Assembly: GCF_017948595.1 (NCBI RefSeq)
Contig: NZ_JAGFBV010000005.1
Location: forward strand, 124,001 to 188,000
Direction of reading: 5' to 3'
Origin: Flavobacterium geliluteum
GTDB lineage: Bacteria; Bacteroidota; Bacteroidia; Flavobacteriales; Flavobacteriaceae
DNA length: 64,000 bases
Part shown: in pieces, positions 1 through 9,952 of the stretch
Layout of the letters: each line of letters starts with the position of its first letter
Numbering within the stretch: position 1 is the stretch's first letter
Translations under genes and position numbers: made by a program
The notes under the pieces: model-generated
Seen by the model: only the letters and a program-made list of their open reading frames with translations
What the model was told of the DNA's origin: nothing
Databases searched by the model: none

Positions 1-588
1 AATGGCCTGTTGTTGACCGTTTCTTTCCACCAAAACTTCTTTAGACATAATGATTTTCATGTTCAAATCATTGTCAAAATTTTCAACTTTTTGTCCGTCA
101 ATCGAGATTAATTTGTCTCCGGTTTTAAAACCAGTTTTCAACATCACAGGATTTTCAATCCAAACACCATCCTTCATGTCTGCATTGGCCACATACGTAT
201 CACCATAAACAAATGCCATTCCAATATAAATAATAAAAGCTAGGATAAAGTTTACCGTAACACCACCCAACATAATAATCAAACGTTGCCAAGCTGGTTT
301 CGAGCGAAATTCCCACGGTTGTGGAGGCAAAGCCATTTGTTCTTTGTCCATGCTTTCGTCAATCATGCCCGAAATCTTTACATAACCACCCAAAGGCAGC
401 CATCCGATTCCGTATTCTGTTTCGCCGATTTTCTTTTTTAGCAGCGAATATTTCACATCAAAAAATAAATAAAATTTTTCGACTCTGGTTTTAAATAATT
501 TAGCAGGAATAAAATGTCCTAATTCATGCAGAATAATAAGTAATGATAAACTCAATAAAAATTGAGCAAGTTTGATAACTATATCCAT
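1..588 (-). CDS. rseP: RIP metalloprotease RseP (site-2 protease), 5' part only
   Basis: Intramembrane zinc protease that cleaves membrane-bound anti-sigma factors in the envelope stress response. The gene starts at 588 and runs off the left edge, so only the first 196 residues are visible. The zinc-binding HELGH sits at residues 21-25 in the first hydrophobic segment. It is followed by the GGYVKISGM segment typical of the family, a second membrane segment (LIIMLGGVTVNFILAFII) and the start of a PDZ domain (IENPVMLKTGFKTGDKLISI region). The N terminus fits the family well. The second metal ligand near the C terminus cannot be checked here. Confidence 0.93.
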   Translation of the reverse strand, partial: MDIVIKLAQFLLSLSLLIILHELGHFIPAKLFKTRVEKFYLFFDVKYSLLKKKIGETEYGIGWLPLGGYVKISGMIDESMDKEQMALPPQPWEFRSKPAWQRLIIMLGGVTVNFILAFIIYIGMAFVYGDTYVANADMKDGVWIENPVMLKTGFKTGDKLISIDGQKVENFDNDLNMKIIMSKEVLVERNGQQQAI

Positions 589-790
589 TTTGTATTTTTA
601 ATTCGTAATTTAACGCACAAAAGTAACGTTTCTATTTTAATTTGATAGTGCAAGATAATACATAAGGTTTTAAATGTTTGTTAATTAATAAACATTTAGA
701 TTTCTACTTTTACGAAGAAGCTGTAACTTTACTTTTCTCAAACGCAATCCCTTTCAGTTGGTAGCGTAAAACCATTAAAAGTTACATAAT

Positions 791-1861
791 ATGGCTTCAT
801 TATTATTTTCTCCACTTTCGATAAAAAAAATTACTTTAAAAAACAGAATCGCTATTTCGCCCATGTGTCAATATTCTGCCCTTGACGGATTTGCCAACAA
901 TTGGCACTTAGTTCATTTAGGAAGTCGTGCCAGCGGAGGCGCTGGTTTAATTATTCAGGAAGCTACGGCCGTTTCTCCCGAAGCTAGAATTTCTCCTGCC
1001 GATCTTGGAATCTGGAAAGATGAACACATTGAGAAACTAAAAACCATCAACGAGTTTATCGTTTCTCAAAATGCTATTCCCGGAATTCAGTTGGCACATG
1101 CTGGCCGAAAAGCAAGTGTTTCAGTTCCTTGGGAAGGCAATAAAAAATTAGGTTTCGCTCAAGGCGGATGGCAAACCGTTGCTCCAAGTGCAATTCCGTA
1201 TCATGATGACGAACCTTTTCTTCCTGAGGCATTGGATAAAAGCGGAATCCAAAAAGTGATTGCCGATTTTAAAGCAGCTACAAAAAGAGCTGTTACAGCT
1301 GGTTATCAGGTCATGGAAATTCACGGCGCACACGGTTATTTGTTGCACCAGTTTTTATCTCCTTTAACGAATAAGAGAACCGATGAATACGGTGGAAGTT
1401 TCGAAAACCGAATTCGTTTTACTTTAGAAATTCTAGCAGCCGTTCAAACCGAATGGCCTGCAGATTTACCTTTAATGGTTCGAATTTCGGCTACCGATTG
1501 GGCAGAAGGAGGTTGGAATCCGGAAGAATCAGTACAACTTTCGAAGATTTTAAAAGAAAAAGGCGTGGATTTAATTGACGTTTCATCAGGAGGATTGGTT
1601 TCGCATCAGCAAATTGATTTAGGCCCCAACTATCAGGTTCCGTTTGCTGAGAAAGTAAAAAAAGAAGCTAATATTTTAACGGGCGCAGTTGGTTTAATTA
1701 CAGAAGCAAAACAAGCCGAAGCTATTTTAGAAAATGGTCAGGCCGATCTGGTTTTGTTTGCCAGAGAGTCGTTAAGAAATCCGAATTTGCCTTTGGATTT
1801 TGCCAAAGAATTAAACGATGATATTCAGTGGCCAAAACAATATGAACGAGCTAAAAATTAA
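791..1861 (+). CDS. NADH:flavin oxidoreductase, Old Yellow Enzyme family (NamA/YqjM type)
   Basis: FMN-dependent ene-reductase that reduces alpha,beta-unsaturated carbonyl or nitro compounds with NAD(P)H; cytoplasmic, oxidative or electrophile stress is the usual context. The 356-residue TIM barrel carries Cys26 and Tyr28 in SPMCQYS, as in the YqjM subclass, and the substrate-binding pair His178/His181 in HGAHGYLLHQFLSP. These are followed by the family signature TDEYGGSFENRIRF (about 197-210). The length is normal for the subclass. It stands alone upstream of an unrelated oxidoreductase and no partner is obvious. The physiological substrate cannot be told from sequence. Confidence 0.92.
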   Translation: MASLLFSPLSIKKITLKNRIAISPMCQYSALDGFANNWHLVHLGSRASGGAGLIIQEATAVSPEARISPADLGIWKDEHIEKLKTINEFIVSQNAIPGIQLAHAGRKASVSVPWEGNKKLGFAQGGWQTVAPSAIPYHDDEPFLPEALDKSGIQKVIADFKAATKRAVTAGYQVMEIHGAHGYLLHQFLSPLTNKRTDEYGGSFENRIRFTLEILAAVQTEWPADLPLMVRISATDWAEGGWNPEESVQLSKILKEKGVDLIDVSSGGLVSHQQIDLGPNYQVPFAEKVKKEANILTGAVGLITEAKQAEAILENGQADLVLFARESLRNPNLPLDFAKELNDDIQWPKQYERAKN

Positions 1862-1862
1862 A

Positions 1863-2036
1863 TAGCCACAGATTGCACAGATTAAAATGATTTTTTGTTC
1901 ACCACAAGTTTCACTAATCCATACGAATTTTAATTTAATTTTAAAATTTTGAACGCAATATAATTAGTGAAAATTAGTGAAATTCGTGGCAAACTTTCAT
2001 TTTTAAAATCATTTCAATCTGTGCAATCTGTGGCAA
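1863..2036. repeat. Long intergenic imperfect inverted repeat
   Basis: The left arm begins GCCACAGATTGCACAGATTA (about 1864-1884) and the right arm ends CAATCTGTGCAATCTGTGGC (about 2015-2034). The inner parts also pair, for instance TTCACTAAT near 1910 with ATTAGTGAA near 1963-1981. The RNA would form one long hairpin between the two oxidoreductase genes. A GTG in the right arm at 1967 opens the reading frame of the next gene, but the repeat is unlikely to be translated. This AATCTGTG type belongs to a class of intergenic palindromes that I associate with Flavobacterium chromosomes. Confidence 0.75.
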
Positions 2037-2053
2037 ACCTAAACCCAATACAA

Positions 2054-3094
2054 ATGCAAAAAATAAAAACAGCATTATTATCATACGGAATGTCTGGAAA
2101 AGTTTTTCATGCTCCTTTTTTGGCAATTCATCCCGGTTTCGAATTATTAGGTTCTTGGGAAAGAAGTAAAAAACTCATTCAGGCCGATTATCCAAATGTA
2201 AAAAGTTATCCTTCCATAGAAGATTTATTGGCCGATGATGTCGATTTAGTCATCGTAAACACGCCTGTTGATACCCATTTTGAGTATGCCAAAAAAGTGC
2301 TTTTGGCCGGAAAACATGCTGTTGTAGAGAAAGCCTTTACTACAACCGTTGCACAGGCAGAAGAATTGGCTTCGATTGCCAAAGAAAAAGGATTAAAATT
2401 GGTTGTTTTTCAAAACAGACGTTGGGATAGTGATTTTAAAACCGTTCAAAAAATACTTAAAGAAGGAGTTTTAGGAGATTTGGTAGAGGCCGAGTTTCAT
2501 TTTGACAGATATACTCCTTTGTTAAGTCCAAAAGTACATAAAGAAACCGTGAATGATGGTGCTGGAATCTTAAAAGATTTAGGTCCGCATTTGATCGATC
2601 AAGCCCTTTGTCTCTTTGGTTCTCCAAAAGCTGTTTTTGCCGACATTCGTATTACGAGAGAGCATTCTTTGGTAGACGACTGGATCGATCTTTCTTTAAT
2701 TTACGACGATTTTAGAGTGCGATTGAAAGCTGGTTTTTTTGTTCGCGAAGCCAACCCTGCTTATACACTTCACGGCAAAAAAGGTTCGTTTTTAAAGCCT
2801 CGTGGCGATGTGCAGGAAGACGATTTGAAATTGAGTAAAATTCCAAATTTGGATACTTGGGGAGCAGAATCAGAAAGTTTGCAGGGATTGTTGCACACCG
2901 AAATTGACGGAAAAATAGTCAAAGAAAAAACACCAACACTTCAGGGTAATTATTATGACTTTTTTGATGGGGTGTATTATGCGATAATAAATAATACAGT
3001 TGAGCCAGTCACGGCACAAGACGGTGTAAAAGTAATGAAGATTATTGAGGCCGCCATCGCAAGCCATGCACAGCAGAAAGTCATCAATTTATAA
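2054..3094 (+). CDS. Gfo/Idh/MocA family oxidoreductase
   Basis: NAD(P)-dependent sugar or polyol dehydrogenase-like protein of 346 residues. The N terminus is a Rossmann fold (KIKTALLSYGMSGKVFHAPF) with the dinucleotide-binding glycines. EKAFTTT stands where the family has its EKP motif, and the C-terminal alpha/beta domain begins about residue 120. The frame could open at a GTG at 1967, but that would translate 29 residues of the palindromic repeat upstream. ATG 2054 starts exactly where homologues start, so I chose it. It could be a scyllo-inositol, glucose or other polyol dehydrogenase; the substrate is not readable from sequence. Confidence 0.88.
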   Translation: MQKIKTALLSYGMSGKVFHAPFLAIHPGFELLGSWERSKKLIQADYPNVKSYPSIEDLLADDVDLVIVNTPVDTHFEYAKKVLLAGKHAVVEKAFTTTVAQAEELASIAKEKGLKLVVFQNRRWDSDFKTVQKILKEGVLGDLVEAEFHFDRYTPLLSPKVHKETVNDGAGILKDLGPHLIDQALCLFGSPKAVFADIRITREHSLVDDWIDLSLIYDDFRVRLKAGFFVREANPAYTLHGKKGSFLKPRGDVQEDDLKLSKIPNLDTWGAESESLQGLLHTEIDGKIVKEKTPTLQGNYYDFFDGVYYAIINNTVEPVTAQDGVKVMKIIEAAIASHAQQKVINL

Positions 3095-3145
3095 ACAATA
3101 ACGTTATATATTACTGCAAAATACAGGGTTTGATCGTGTCACAAA

Positions 3146-4405
3146 ATGCTTTTTAGTATTTTTGATGTGTCAAACCTAAAATTTATTCCTGTGATCGACT
3201 TCAATCCATTATCATTATTCCAGACCAAAGGAAAAATTAAAAAAGTTTATAGAGAAGCTAAGGCATCGTATTTAAAGCGAATTCGTATTGCCGTAGGGAT
3301 GTTTTATTTTGGTATGGGATTAAGTTTCGCAACTTGGGCAAGCAGAATTCCAGATATCAAAACGGCTTTACACTTAACCGAAGGCGATCTGGGCTCTATA
3401 CTTTTTGCTCTGCCGGTAGGACAACTGATCATTATGCCTTTTTCGGGAAAAATGGTCACAAAATTTGGCAGCCATCGCGTGCTGATTGTTTCTTTGATCA
3501 TGTATGTGTTAAGCCTTGTGAGTATTGGTTTGGCCACAACGGTTTTGCAGCTTTCGACAACACTTTTTATTTTTGGAGTATTTGGAAATTTATCCAATAT
3601 TGCGGTCAATACACAAGGCGTTTATACCGAAGTTCTTTTTAGAAAAAACATTATGTCGTCTTTTCATGGCATGTGGAGTTTTGCAGGATTTACAGGAGCT
3701 TTGGTAGGTTTAGGAATGCTCGCTTTGCATTTATCGCCTTACAATCATTTCTTAATTGTTGCAGGAATAGTAGTGTTGATGGTGGTTTTTAATTTTAATT
3801 TTTTGGTCAAAGCCAAAGAAAAAATCAAAGCCAAACCACAAGGAAAGAAATTATTTGCCAAACCCGACAGTACACTAATCTGGCTCGGTGTAATCGGTTT
3901 TTGTAGTATGGCCAGCGAAGGCGTGATGTTTGACTGGAGTGGTGTTTATTTTAAAGACATCGTAAAAGCACCAGGTCCTTTGGTGATTTTAGGGTACACT
4001 TCTTTTATGATTATGATGGCTAGCGGGCGCTTTGTAGGCGACAGGTTTATCAATAAATTTGGTCGTGAGCGCATCATGCAAATCAGTGCTGTGATGATTT
4101 CGGTGGGACTTTTTACCGCTGTTTTACTGCCTTACCTTATTCCTTGTACACTTGCTTTTATGTTGGTGGGGCTGGGTGTCGCCACGATTGTTCCTACGGT
4201 ATATAGTCTTGCAGGAAAAAATCCAACGGTGCCGCCGGGAGAAGCCTTAACAATTGTATCCAGCATAAGTTTCCTCGGATTTTTAATGGGACCTCCAGTA
4301 ATTGGTCATATTGCGGAGACTTTCGGGCTACAATTTTCATTTGCCTTCATTGGTATTTTTGGTGTTCTTATCACCTTTATGGTCAACAAAGTAAAGACTG
4401 TATAA
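3146..4405 (+). CDS. Major facilitator superfamily transporter (YbjJ-like)
   Basis: Inner-membrane transporter of about 12 segments and 419 residues. The first helix is followed by SFATWASRIPDIKTAL and a loop GKMVTKFGSHRVL between helices 2 and 3, the conserved MFS loop. This arrangement matches the YbjJ-type MFS subfamily of unknown substrate. A basic linker (KGKIKKVYREAKASYLKRIR) lies before the first helix at about residue 48. The first 45 residues look unlike relatives and have no in-frame ATG after 3146 before the helix, so the true start may be a downstream alternative codon. It lies 51 bp after the Gfo/Idh/MocA gene, so the two may form an operon for one sugar-like substrate (inference). 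Confidence 0.85.
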   Translation: MLFSIFDVSNLKFIPVIDFNPLSLFQTKGKIKKVYREAKASYLKRIRIAVGMFYFGMGLSFATWASRIPDIKTALHLTEGDLGSILFALPVGQLIIMPFSGKMVTKFGSHRVLIVSLIMYVLSLVSIGLATTVLQLSTTLFIFGVFGNLSNIAVNTQGVYTEVLFRKNIMSSFHGMWSFAGFTGALVGLGMLALHLSPYNHFLIVAGIVVLMVVFNFNFLVKAKEKIKAKPQGKKLFAKPDSTLIWLGVIGFCSMASEGVMFDWSGVYFKDIVKAPGPLVILGYTSFMIMMASGRFVGDRFINKFGRERIMQISAVMISVGLFTAVLLPYLIPCTLAFMLVGLGVATIVPTVYSLAGKNPTVPPGEALTIVSSISFLGFLMGPPVIGHIAETFGLQFSFAFIGIFGVLITFMVNKVKTV

Positions 4406-4624
4406 TAAATATTATACCTAAACACAAGCTTCTTGTTTTTTTATTTAAAAATTAATTAACAAGAAAAAAATTATTTTTTATTAAGTTTTATTATATTTGA
4501 AAAAATAAAAGGTCTTATTCTTTTTCCAAAAAAAACAACTTTTCTCCTTTGAAGGAATATAGTGGTGTTTACTAATCGACTGCTCTATTCACAAATTATT
4601 TTTCAAAGTAAATTGGTTGTATTC

Positions 4625-7462
4625 ATGAGAAAAGAATATTGGATCGTACTTATTTTATTTCCTTTCGGAGTTGCTTTTGGGCAACAAGAAACCGTTTTTT
4701 ATGGAGTGGTTATGGATGCAAAAACGCAAACTCCGTTGGAGTATGTTGTCGTTAGCATTCAAAATTCTACTATCACACAACTTACCAAAAAGGATGGGAA
4801 ATTCGAATTGCATTCGGCTGTTTCTGGAGTTCAATTGCTTCTAATTCGCAGTCAGGATTATAAAGATTTGCTTCTGAAAATAAATGCTAAACCAGGAGAA
4901 ATAGTTAATCTCGGAATTTTACAATTAGAAAGTGACTTTTCAGAGAACGCCTCCGCTACTTTAATTACACTGCTAGAAACTGATTTATCAGAGGACAGCA
5001 GTTCTTCGTCTATTACTTCGGGACTTCTTCAATCTTCAAGAGATGCTTTTTTGCAGGCTTCGGCTTTCAATTGGGGTCAAGCCCGATTTAGAGTTCGTGG
5101 TTTGGATAGCGAAAATGCGACAATGATGCTTAACGGCATGACGATGAACAAAATTTACGATGGACGGCCACAGTGGAGCAATTGGGGAGGACTGAATGAT
5201 GTACTGAGAAATCAGGAGTTCTCTGTAGGTGCTGCTGCTTCAGATAATACTTTTGGGGGCGTTTTAGGAACACAGGAAATCAGTACAAGAGCATCGATTT
5301 ATAGAAAAGGCAGCAGAATTTCTTTATCCAGCAGTTCTACAAATTATAATTGGAGAACCATCGGAACGTATGCCTCGGGGATGAATGCTTCTGGTTGGGC
5401 TTTTGCGGTGTCAGTAGGAAAACGTTGGGCAAACGAAGGTTATTTTGAAGGGACAAATTTTAAAGCAACTTCCTTTTTTATCAGTATCGAAAAGAAATTA
5501 AATGACCATCACGCTTTTAATTTTAATGGATTTTATACACCAAATTCCCGAGGGAAGAACTCGCCTAATACCGATGAGGTCACCCGGCTGACGTCTGAAA
5601 AATACAGTTCGTACTGGGGTTTTCAGAATGGAGAAAAGCGCAATTCAAGGATAAAAAATATCGAAGAACCTTTGTTGATGCTCAATCATTATTTTAAATT
5701 AAACGAAAAGATAAACCTCAATTCGGGTGTGATGTATCAGTTCGGGAAAGTAGGAAACAGCAATATCGATTATCAAAAAGCAGATAGTCCAGACCCAACA
5801 TATTACCGAAAGTTGCCGAGTTATTATACTTCGATGTATGCGCCGGATAAGGGAGAATATTCGGGAGATCCTATACCTGATGAAGAAAATGCTAATAAAA
5901 GTACGGTACTTTTTTTAGAAAATTCACAACTCAATTGGGATAAAATGTATCGTTCAAATCAGAAGGCAACGACCAATTCTGATGGAGCAATTACAAGCTA
6001 CGAATCCACACAAAGTCGTTATGTTTTGTATGAAGACAGAACCGATGATAAAACTTTTGCATTCAACAGTAATCTAACTTCACAACTGACGGAAAACATT
6101 TCTTTTAATGGCGGTGGCACTTTCAAAAAGTTAAAATCACATAATTTTCAATATCTTTTAGATTTACTCGGGGGGAATTATTTTGAGGATATTGATGCTT
6201 TTTATAAAGGAAATCAAGCGCAATCGGATCTGCAAAACCTAAATAGGCAGGTAAAAGTTGGGGATATTTATGGCTATAACTATCATTTTTTGGCCACTAC
6301 TGTTGATGCTTTTACACAGTTTAAATTCTCTTATAACAAAGTTAATTTTTTTGTGGCTCAATCTTTTTCGACTACAGAATACCAGCGAGAGGGACTGTTT
6401 CAAAACGGAATTTATTCAAATAATTCCCTTGGGAAAAGTAAAAAACTTCACTTTGAAAATTTTGGTTTCAAAGGAGGATTGATGTACAAAATTTCAGGTA
6501 AACAATGGTTGTTTTGCAATGGTATGCATTTGACAAGAGCGCCTTCGCTGAGAAATTCTTTTGCAAATGCCCGATTAAATAATAAAGTGGTTGAGGGTTT
6601 AGAAAACGAAAACATAAGTAGTGCCGAAATTAATTATGTTTTTCGTTCGCCAAAAGTCAAAATGCGTTTTACAGGTTATTATGCATTGATAAAAAACACT
6701 ACAGAAACTTCTTTTTTTTATGCTGAAGGAATTTTTGATAACGGAGCGGGCTACACAAATACAGATGCTTTTGTGGGTCAGACTTTAACACATCTCAATA
6801 AGAAAAATTGGGGTGGCGAATGTAGTTTTGAATATCAAATTTCACCGACACTCAAAAGCACTTTGGCGGTTGCTTATGGCAAATATACCTATGATAGTAA
6901 CCCAAATGTATCTGTCACAAATGATGCGAATGCTGCGGATGCTAATGTTGTAACGACTTTTGATTTTGGAGAGGCTTATCTCAAAAATTACAAGCAACCT
7001 GGCGTGCCTGAGCAAGCGTATTCTATTGGAATAGAATATCGCGATCCAAAATTTTGGTGGGTTGGAGCGAACATTAATTATATTTCTAACACTTATATAG
7101 ATGTTTCCCCGATCTCGAGAACGGATCGTTTTTATAAAAATCCTGCCAGCGGAGCAAATTTTCCGGAAGCTACAGAGACGCGCGCTGCGGCACTATTACA
7201 CCAAGAAAAATTTGAGCCTATTTCGTTACTGAATATTATTGGAGGTAAATCCTGGAGGGTACACGGCAAAACAATCGGACTTTTTGTAAGTATCAATAAT
7301 GTTTTGAATATTTTGTATAAAACGGGAGGTTTTGAGCAGGCTCGAAACGCCAATTTTAGAGCGCTTAATCAAGACTTTTCGAGTGGCACCCCTTCATTTG
7401 GAACCAAATATTTTTACGGATATGGCAGGACGTACTTCATTAACATTGCAATCAATTTATAA
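4625..7462 (+). CDS. TonB-dependent receptor with carboxypeptidase-like N-terminal domain
   Basis: Outer-membrane beta-barrel that imports a ligand using TonB energy. From ATG 4625 the product has 945 residues. It has a signal peptide (MRKEYWIVLILFPFGVAFG, cleaved before QQ), a carboxypeptidase-D-regulatory-like beta domain (about 24-110), a plug domain (about 130-240, with FRVRGLDSENATMMLNGM), and a barrel ending in YFINIAINL. An earlier start at 4562 would put 21 residues before the signal peptide, so it is less likely. The next gene, 21 bp downstream, is a DUF5689 lipoprotein, a pairing common in flavobacteria. The ligand is unknown. No SusC box or SusD-type partner is seen, so this is not a typical Sus pair. 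Confidence 0.92.
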   Translation: MRKEYWIVLILFPFGVAFGQQETVFYGVVMDAKTQTPLEYVVVSIQNSTITQLTKKDGKFELHSAVSGVQLLLIRSQDYKDLLLKINAKPGEIVNLGILQLESDFSENASATLITLLETDLSEDSSSSSITSGLLQSSRDAFLQASAFNWGQARFRVRGLDSENATMMLNGMTMNKIYDGRPQWSNWGGLNDVLRNQEFSVGAAASDNTFGGVLGTQEISTRASIYRKGSRISLSSSSTNYNWRTIGTYASGMNASGWAFAVSVGKRWANEGYFEGTNFKATSFFISIEKKLNDHHAFNFNGFYTPNSRGKNSPNTDEVTRLTSEKYSSYWGFQNGEKRNSRIKNIEEPLLMLNHYFKLNEKINLNSGVMYQFGKVGNSNIDYQKADSPDPTYYRKLPSYYTSMYAPDKGEYSGDPIPDEENANKSTVLFLENSQLNWDKMYRSNQKATTNSDGAITSYESTQSRYVLYEDRTDDKTFAFNSNLTSQLTENISFNGGGTFKKLKSHNFQYLLDLLGGNYFEDIDAFYKGNQAQSDLQNLNRQVKVGDIYGYNYHFLATTVDAFTQFKFSYNKVNFFVAQSFSTTEYQREGLFQNGIYSNNSLGKSKKLHFENFGFKGGLMYKISGKQWLFCNGMHLTRAPSLRNSFANARLNNKVVEGLENENISSAEINYVFRSPKVKMRFTGYYALIKNTTETSFFYAEGIFDNGAGYTNTDAFVGQTLTHLNKKNWGGECSFEYQISPTLKSTLAVAYGKYTYDSNPNVSVTNDANAADANVVTTFDFGEAYLKNYKQPGVPEQAYSIGIEYRDPKFWWVGANINYISNTYIDVSPISRTDRFYKNPASGANFPEATETRAAALLHQEKFEPISLLNIIGGKSWRVHGKTIGLFVSINNVLNILYKTGGFEQARNANFRALNQDFSSGTPSFGTKYFYGYGRTYFINIAINL

Positions 7463-7483
7463 ATTTTATTAAAAGTTTTAAAT

Positions 7484-8833
7484 ATGAAAAATCGATTTTT
7501 AAACTCAATTTTTATTTTGTTATTACTCTTTTTTTATGGTTGTAATGAGGAAGTTGCTCTTCCGAAATTAGACTGTACACAGGCTAATTTGGCAATAAAC
7601 CAAACGGTAGAAAAAGTTAGAGAAACTACCACTGCAACTGCGACCAAATATTTGTATGATGATATTATAGAAGCGTATGTAATATCAAGTGATGAGGGCG
7701 GAAATTTTTTTAAAACGATCTCTTTACAAACATTCCCCACAGCAACTAGTCCGGCAGTGGGTTTTAGTGTTTCGGTGGATGCCACCAATACTTATATCGA
7801 TTATCGGGTAGGGAACAAAGTATACATTCGATTAAAAAATCAATTTACTGATTTGTTTTACGGTGGAGTAAGAATGGGAAGTCTTTACGAAAACGGCGCT
7901 GGAACTGCTTCAGTGGGAAGAATTTCACAAAATGATTTTAAGAACGTTCTCAATGCTTCTTGCACTAAAGTTAATGAAAATCAATTGGTGCAACAAATGA
8001 CAATAGAAGAAGCGCTAGATGAAAGTAAAATAAACACGCTGATTGAGTTAATAGACGTTCAGTTTACAGATGCGGCCGTAGGACGTCATTATTTTGAAGA
8101 AGCCAACAATATCGGTGGCGCAACCAATTGGAGCTTACGTGATAAAACCGGGAATCAAATTATTTTTAGAACCAGCAGTTTTGCCAGTTTTGCGAATAGT
8201 TTTGTTCCAGAAGGCAATGGAAAAGTACGAGGCATTTTGACCAAATTTGGTTCAGATTATCAGTTGATGTCACGATACGAGAGCGATGTGATAATGAAAG
8301 GAAGCAGAGCAATTCCAATCTTTTCAGAAGATTTTCAAACAGCGGTTAACAATTCTAATTTGAATTTGGCGGGTTGGGTAAATAGTGTTCAAAAAGGGAG
8401 GTTGTTTTGGAAAGGCGCTGTTGCATCAGGGAATGGATATGCACAATATGCAATTTCGGGCACAAAAGTAGCAGTGAATGAAGGTTGGTTGATTACGCCA
8501 CCTATTAATATGGATGATTATAAAAAGGAGGTTTTGACTTTTAGGAGCGCACAGGATCATCTTGATGTAGACTCACCATTAAATGCTTTGGAAGTTCTGG
8601 TGTCATCTGATTTTGATGGATTGAACATACAATCTGCAACATGGACTTCGCTGAAAGCAAAATTTCCAAATCAGTCAACAGCATGGAATGAGTTTGTAGG
8701 CAGTGGCGCCATAGATTTATCAGAATACGAGGGGGTGATAAGAATTGCTTTTCGATACAAGGGCTCAGGAACAAATTTGGCTTTAGACGGAGCTTTTCAA
8801 TTGGATGATATTAAGATTTATGGAGAGAAGTAG
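7484..8833 (+). CDS. DUF5689 lipoprotein with C-terminal choice-of-anchor J domain
   Basis: Surface or periplasmic lipoprotein of 449 residues. The signal peptide ends in LFFYGC, so Cys20 should be lipidated. Residues about 25-270 match DUF5689 in pattern (YLYDDIIEAYVISSDEGGNFFKTI and an OB-like region). Residues about 280-448 look like a choice-of-anchor J beta-sandwich (FSEDFQ, GWLITPPINMDDY, FQLDDIKIYG). It follows the TonB-dependent receptor by 21 bp and is probably cotranscribed with it. In other flavobacteria DUF5689 genes accompany such receptors and sometimes secreted phosphatases or nucleases. The ligand bound is not known. Confidence 0.83.
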   Translation: MKNRFLNSIFILLLLFFYGCNEEVALPKLDCTQANLAINQTVEKVRETTTATATKYLYDDIIEAYVISSDEGGNFFKTISLQTFPTATSPAVGFSVSVDATNTYIDYRVGNKVYIRLKNQFTDLFYGGVRMGSLYENGAGTASVGRISQNDFKNVLNASCTKVNENQLVQQMTIEEALDESKINTLIELIDVQFTDAAVGRHYFEEANNIGGATNWSLRDKTGNQIIFRTSSFASFANSFVPEGNGKVRGILTKFGSDYQLMSRYESDVIMKGSRAIPIFSEDFQTAVNNSNLNLAGWVNSVQKGRLFWKGAVASGNGYAQYAISGTKVAVNEGWLITPPINMDDYKKEVLTFRSAQDHLDVDSPLNALEVLVSSDFDGLNIQSATWTSLKAKFPNQSTAWNEFVGSGAIDLSEYEGVIRIAFRYKGSGTNLALDGAFQLDDIKIYGEK

Positions 8834-8941
8834 GATTTTGGATGTAAGAAAATTAATTTTTGAGTAATTTTTAAGATATAAAGTGTTAAAAATTCATGAA
8901 ATTTTGTATTTTGGTCAACCCAAATAAAAATAAAATACAAA

Positions 8942-9805
8942 ATGAAGACCTACTTACTTACCATCGCTATGATGGTCTTGTCTTGCACAGTAATGCAAAG
9001 TCAAGATGCTCCTGTTAGACTCAAGCAGATTAACATTGTAAAAACCAATTACCAAAATTTTAAAGATGGAGAAATTGTAAATAAAACAGTTTCATTTAAG
9101 GACGGGAAAATAGATCTTATTACTACTTCGGATGTTTTTCAACACTTTTTTTACAACAAAAAAGGATTACTCGATATGACTGTTAAGGAAAAAACAGGAA
9201 GTGATTGGAAAGAAGTTGTCAATTATGCGTATGACGCTGATAATAACCTTGTAAAGTTTACTAAAAAATATCAGGAAGGGAATGATTATGTTACCAAAGT
9301 GGTAATTTTTACCTATGAAGGAGCACGAATAAAAGCGATTACTAAAAAAAGTACCAACCATCAGAATTTGGTTGATGATATCGAATATATTGTAGAAAAT
9401 GGTATCATAGTGCGACGTACTTCCCGCGATAGAAATAAACAGATTATTGGTAAAATAGAATTTGTGTATACCAATGATAATGTGGTAAGACATAAAGGTT
9501 TGGTGGGAGATAAAATATCTAAAAGCTATACTTTTGACGATAAAAAATCGGTTGAATCTTTGATCGTGCAAAATTTATTTGGAGAAAATTACAAATTGAT
9601 TGTACCCTTGATTTCGTATCACGAAGATGAATTTAGCTTTGAAGCTATTTCGTATAATAACGAAGTAAATTTTAGTCCTACATCTGCGGTATTGGTTGCT
9701 GTATCCAGAAAATACAAATACAATAAATTAGACTATCCAATATCTTGCTCTCAGATTGAAGAAAACGGAATTGTTAAAACAGAAAAGACGTTTATTTACG
9801 AATAA
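8942..9805 (+). CDS. Secreted protein of unknown function with YD-like repeats
   Basis: I do not recognise a named family with certainty. The 287-residue product has a signal peptide (MKTYLLTIAMMVLSCTVMQSQ). It then has repeated beta-strand units such as YAYDADNNLVKFTKKY, FTYEGARIKAITKKS and FVYTNDNVVRHKG, which resemble the YD/DUF4595 class of periplasmic repeat proteins. It stands alone between the TonB receptor pair and hflX, and a hairpin terminator follows the stop. The nearest upstream gene ends 108 bp earlier, so it probably has its own promoter. Confidence 0.6.
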   Translation: MKTYLLTIAMMVLSCTVMQSQDAPVRLKQINIVKTNYQNFKDGEIVNKTVSFKDGKIDLITTSDVFQHFFYNKKGLLDMTVKEKTGSDWKEVVNYAYDADNNLVKFTKKYQEGNDYVTKVVIFTYEGARIKAITKKSTNHQNLVDDIEYIVENGIIVRRTSRDRNKQIIGKIEFVYTNDNVVRHKGLVGDKISKSYTFDDKKSVESLIVQNLFGENYKLIVPLISYHEDEFSFEAISYNNEVNFSPTSAVLVAVSRKYKYNKLDYPISCSQIEENGIVKTEKTFIYE

Positions 9806-9825
9806 CTTTTTTTAACGTATAGTTT

Positions 9826-9866
9826 AAAACCATCTGGAAGCAATCTCTGGATGGTTTTATTTTTTT
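9826..9866 (+). terminator. Rho-independent terminator
   Basis: The inverted repeat AAAACCATC / GATGGTTTT is followed by a run of T residues. It lies 20 bp after the stop of the secreted protein gene. Confidence 0.75.
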
Positions 9867-9952
9867 AATTAAAAGGATTTAGTAATTTAAAAATAGAATT
9901 CTATAAGAATTAATACCTTGCAAATGATTAAATTTGCAACTTATTCAAAGCT

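Noticed and set aside
1967-2053. N-terminal extension of the Gfo/Idh/MocA protein from a GTG start
   Set aside because: The extension is translated palindromic repeat. ATG 2054 gives the usual family N terminus.
9167-9571. A 134-residue reverse-strand frame inside the secreted protein gene
   Set aside because: It is antisense to a gene with a clear signal peptide and has isoleucine/phenylalanine-rich shadow composition.
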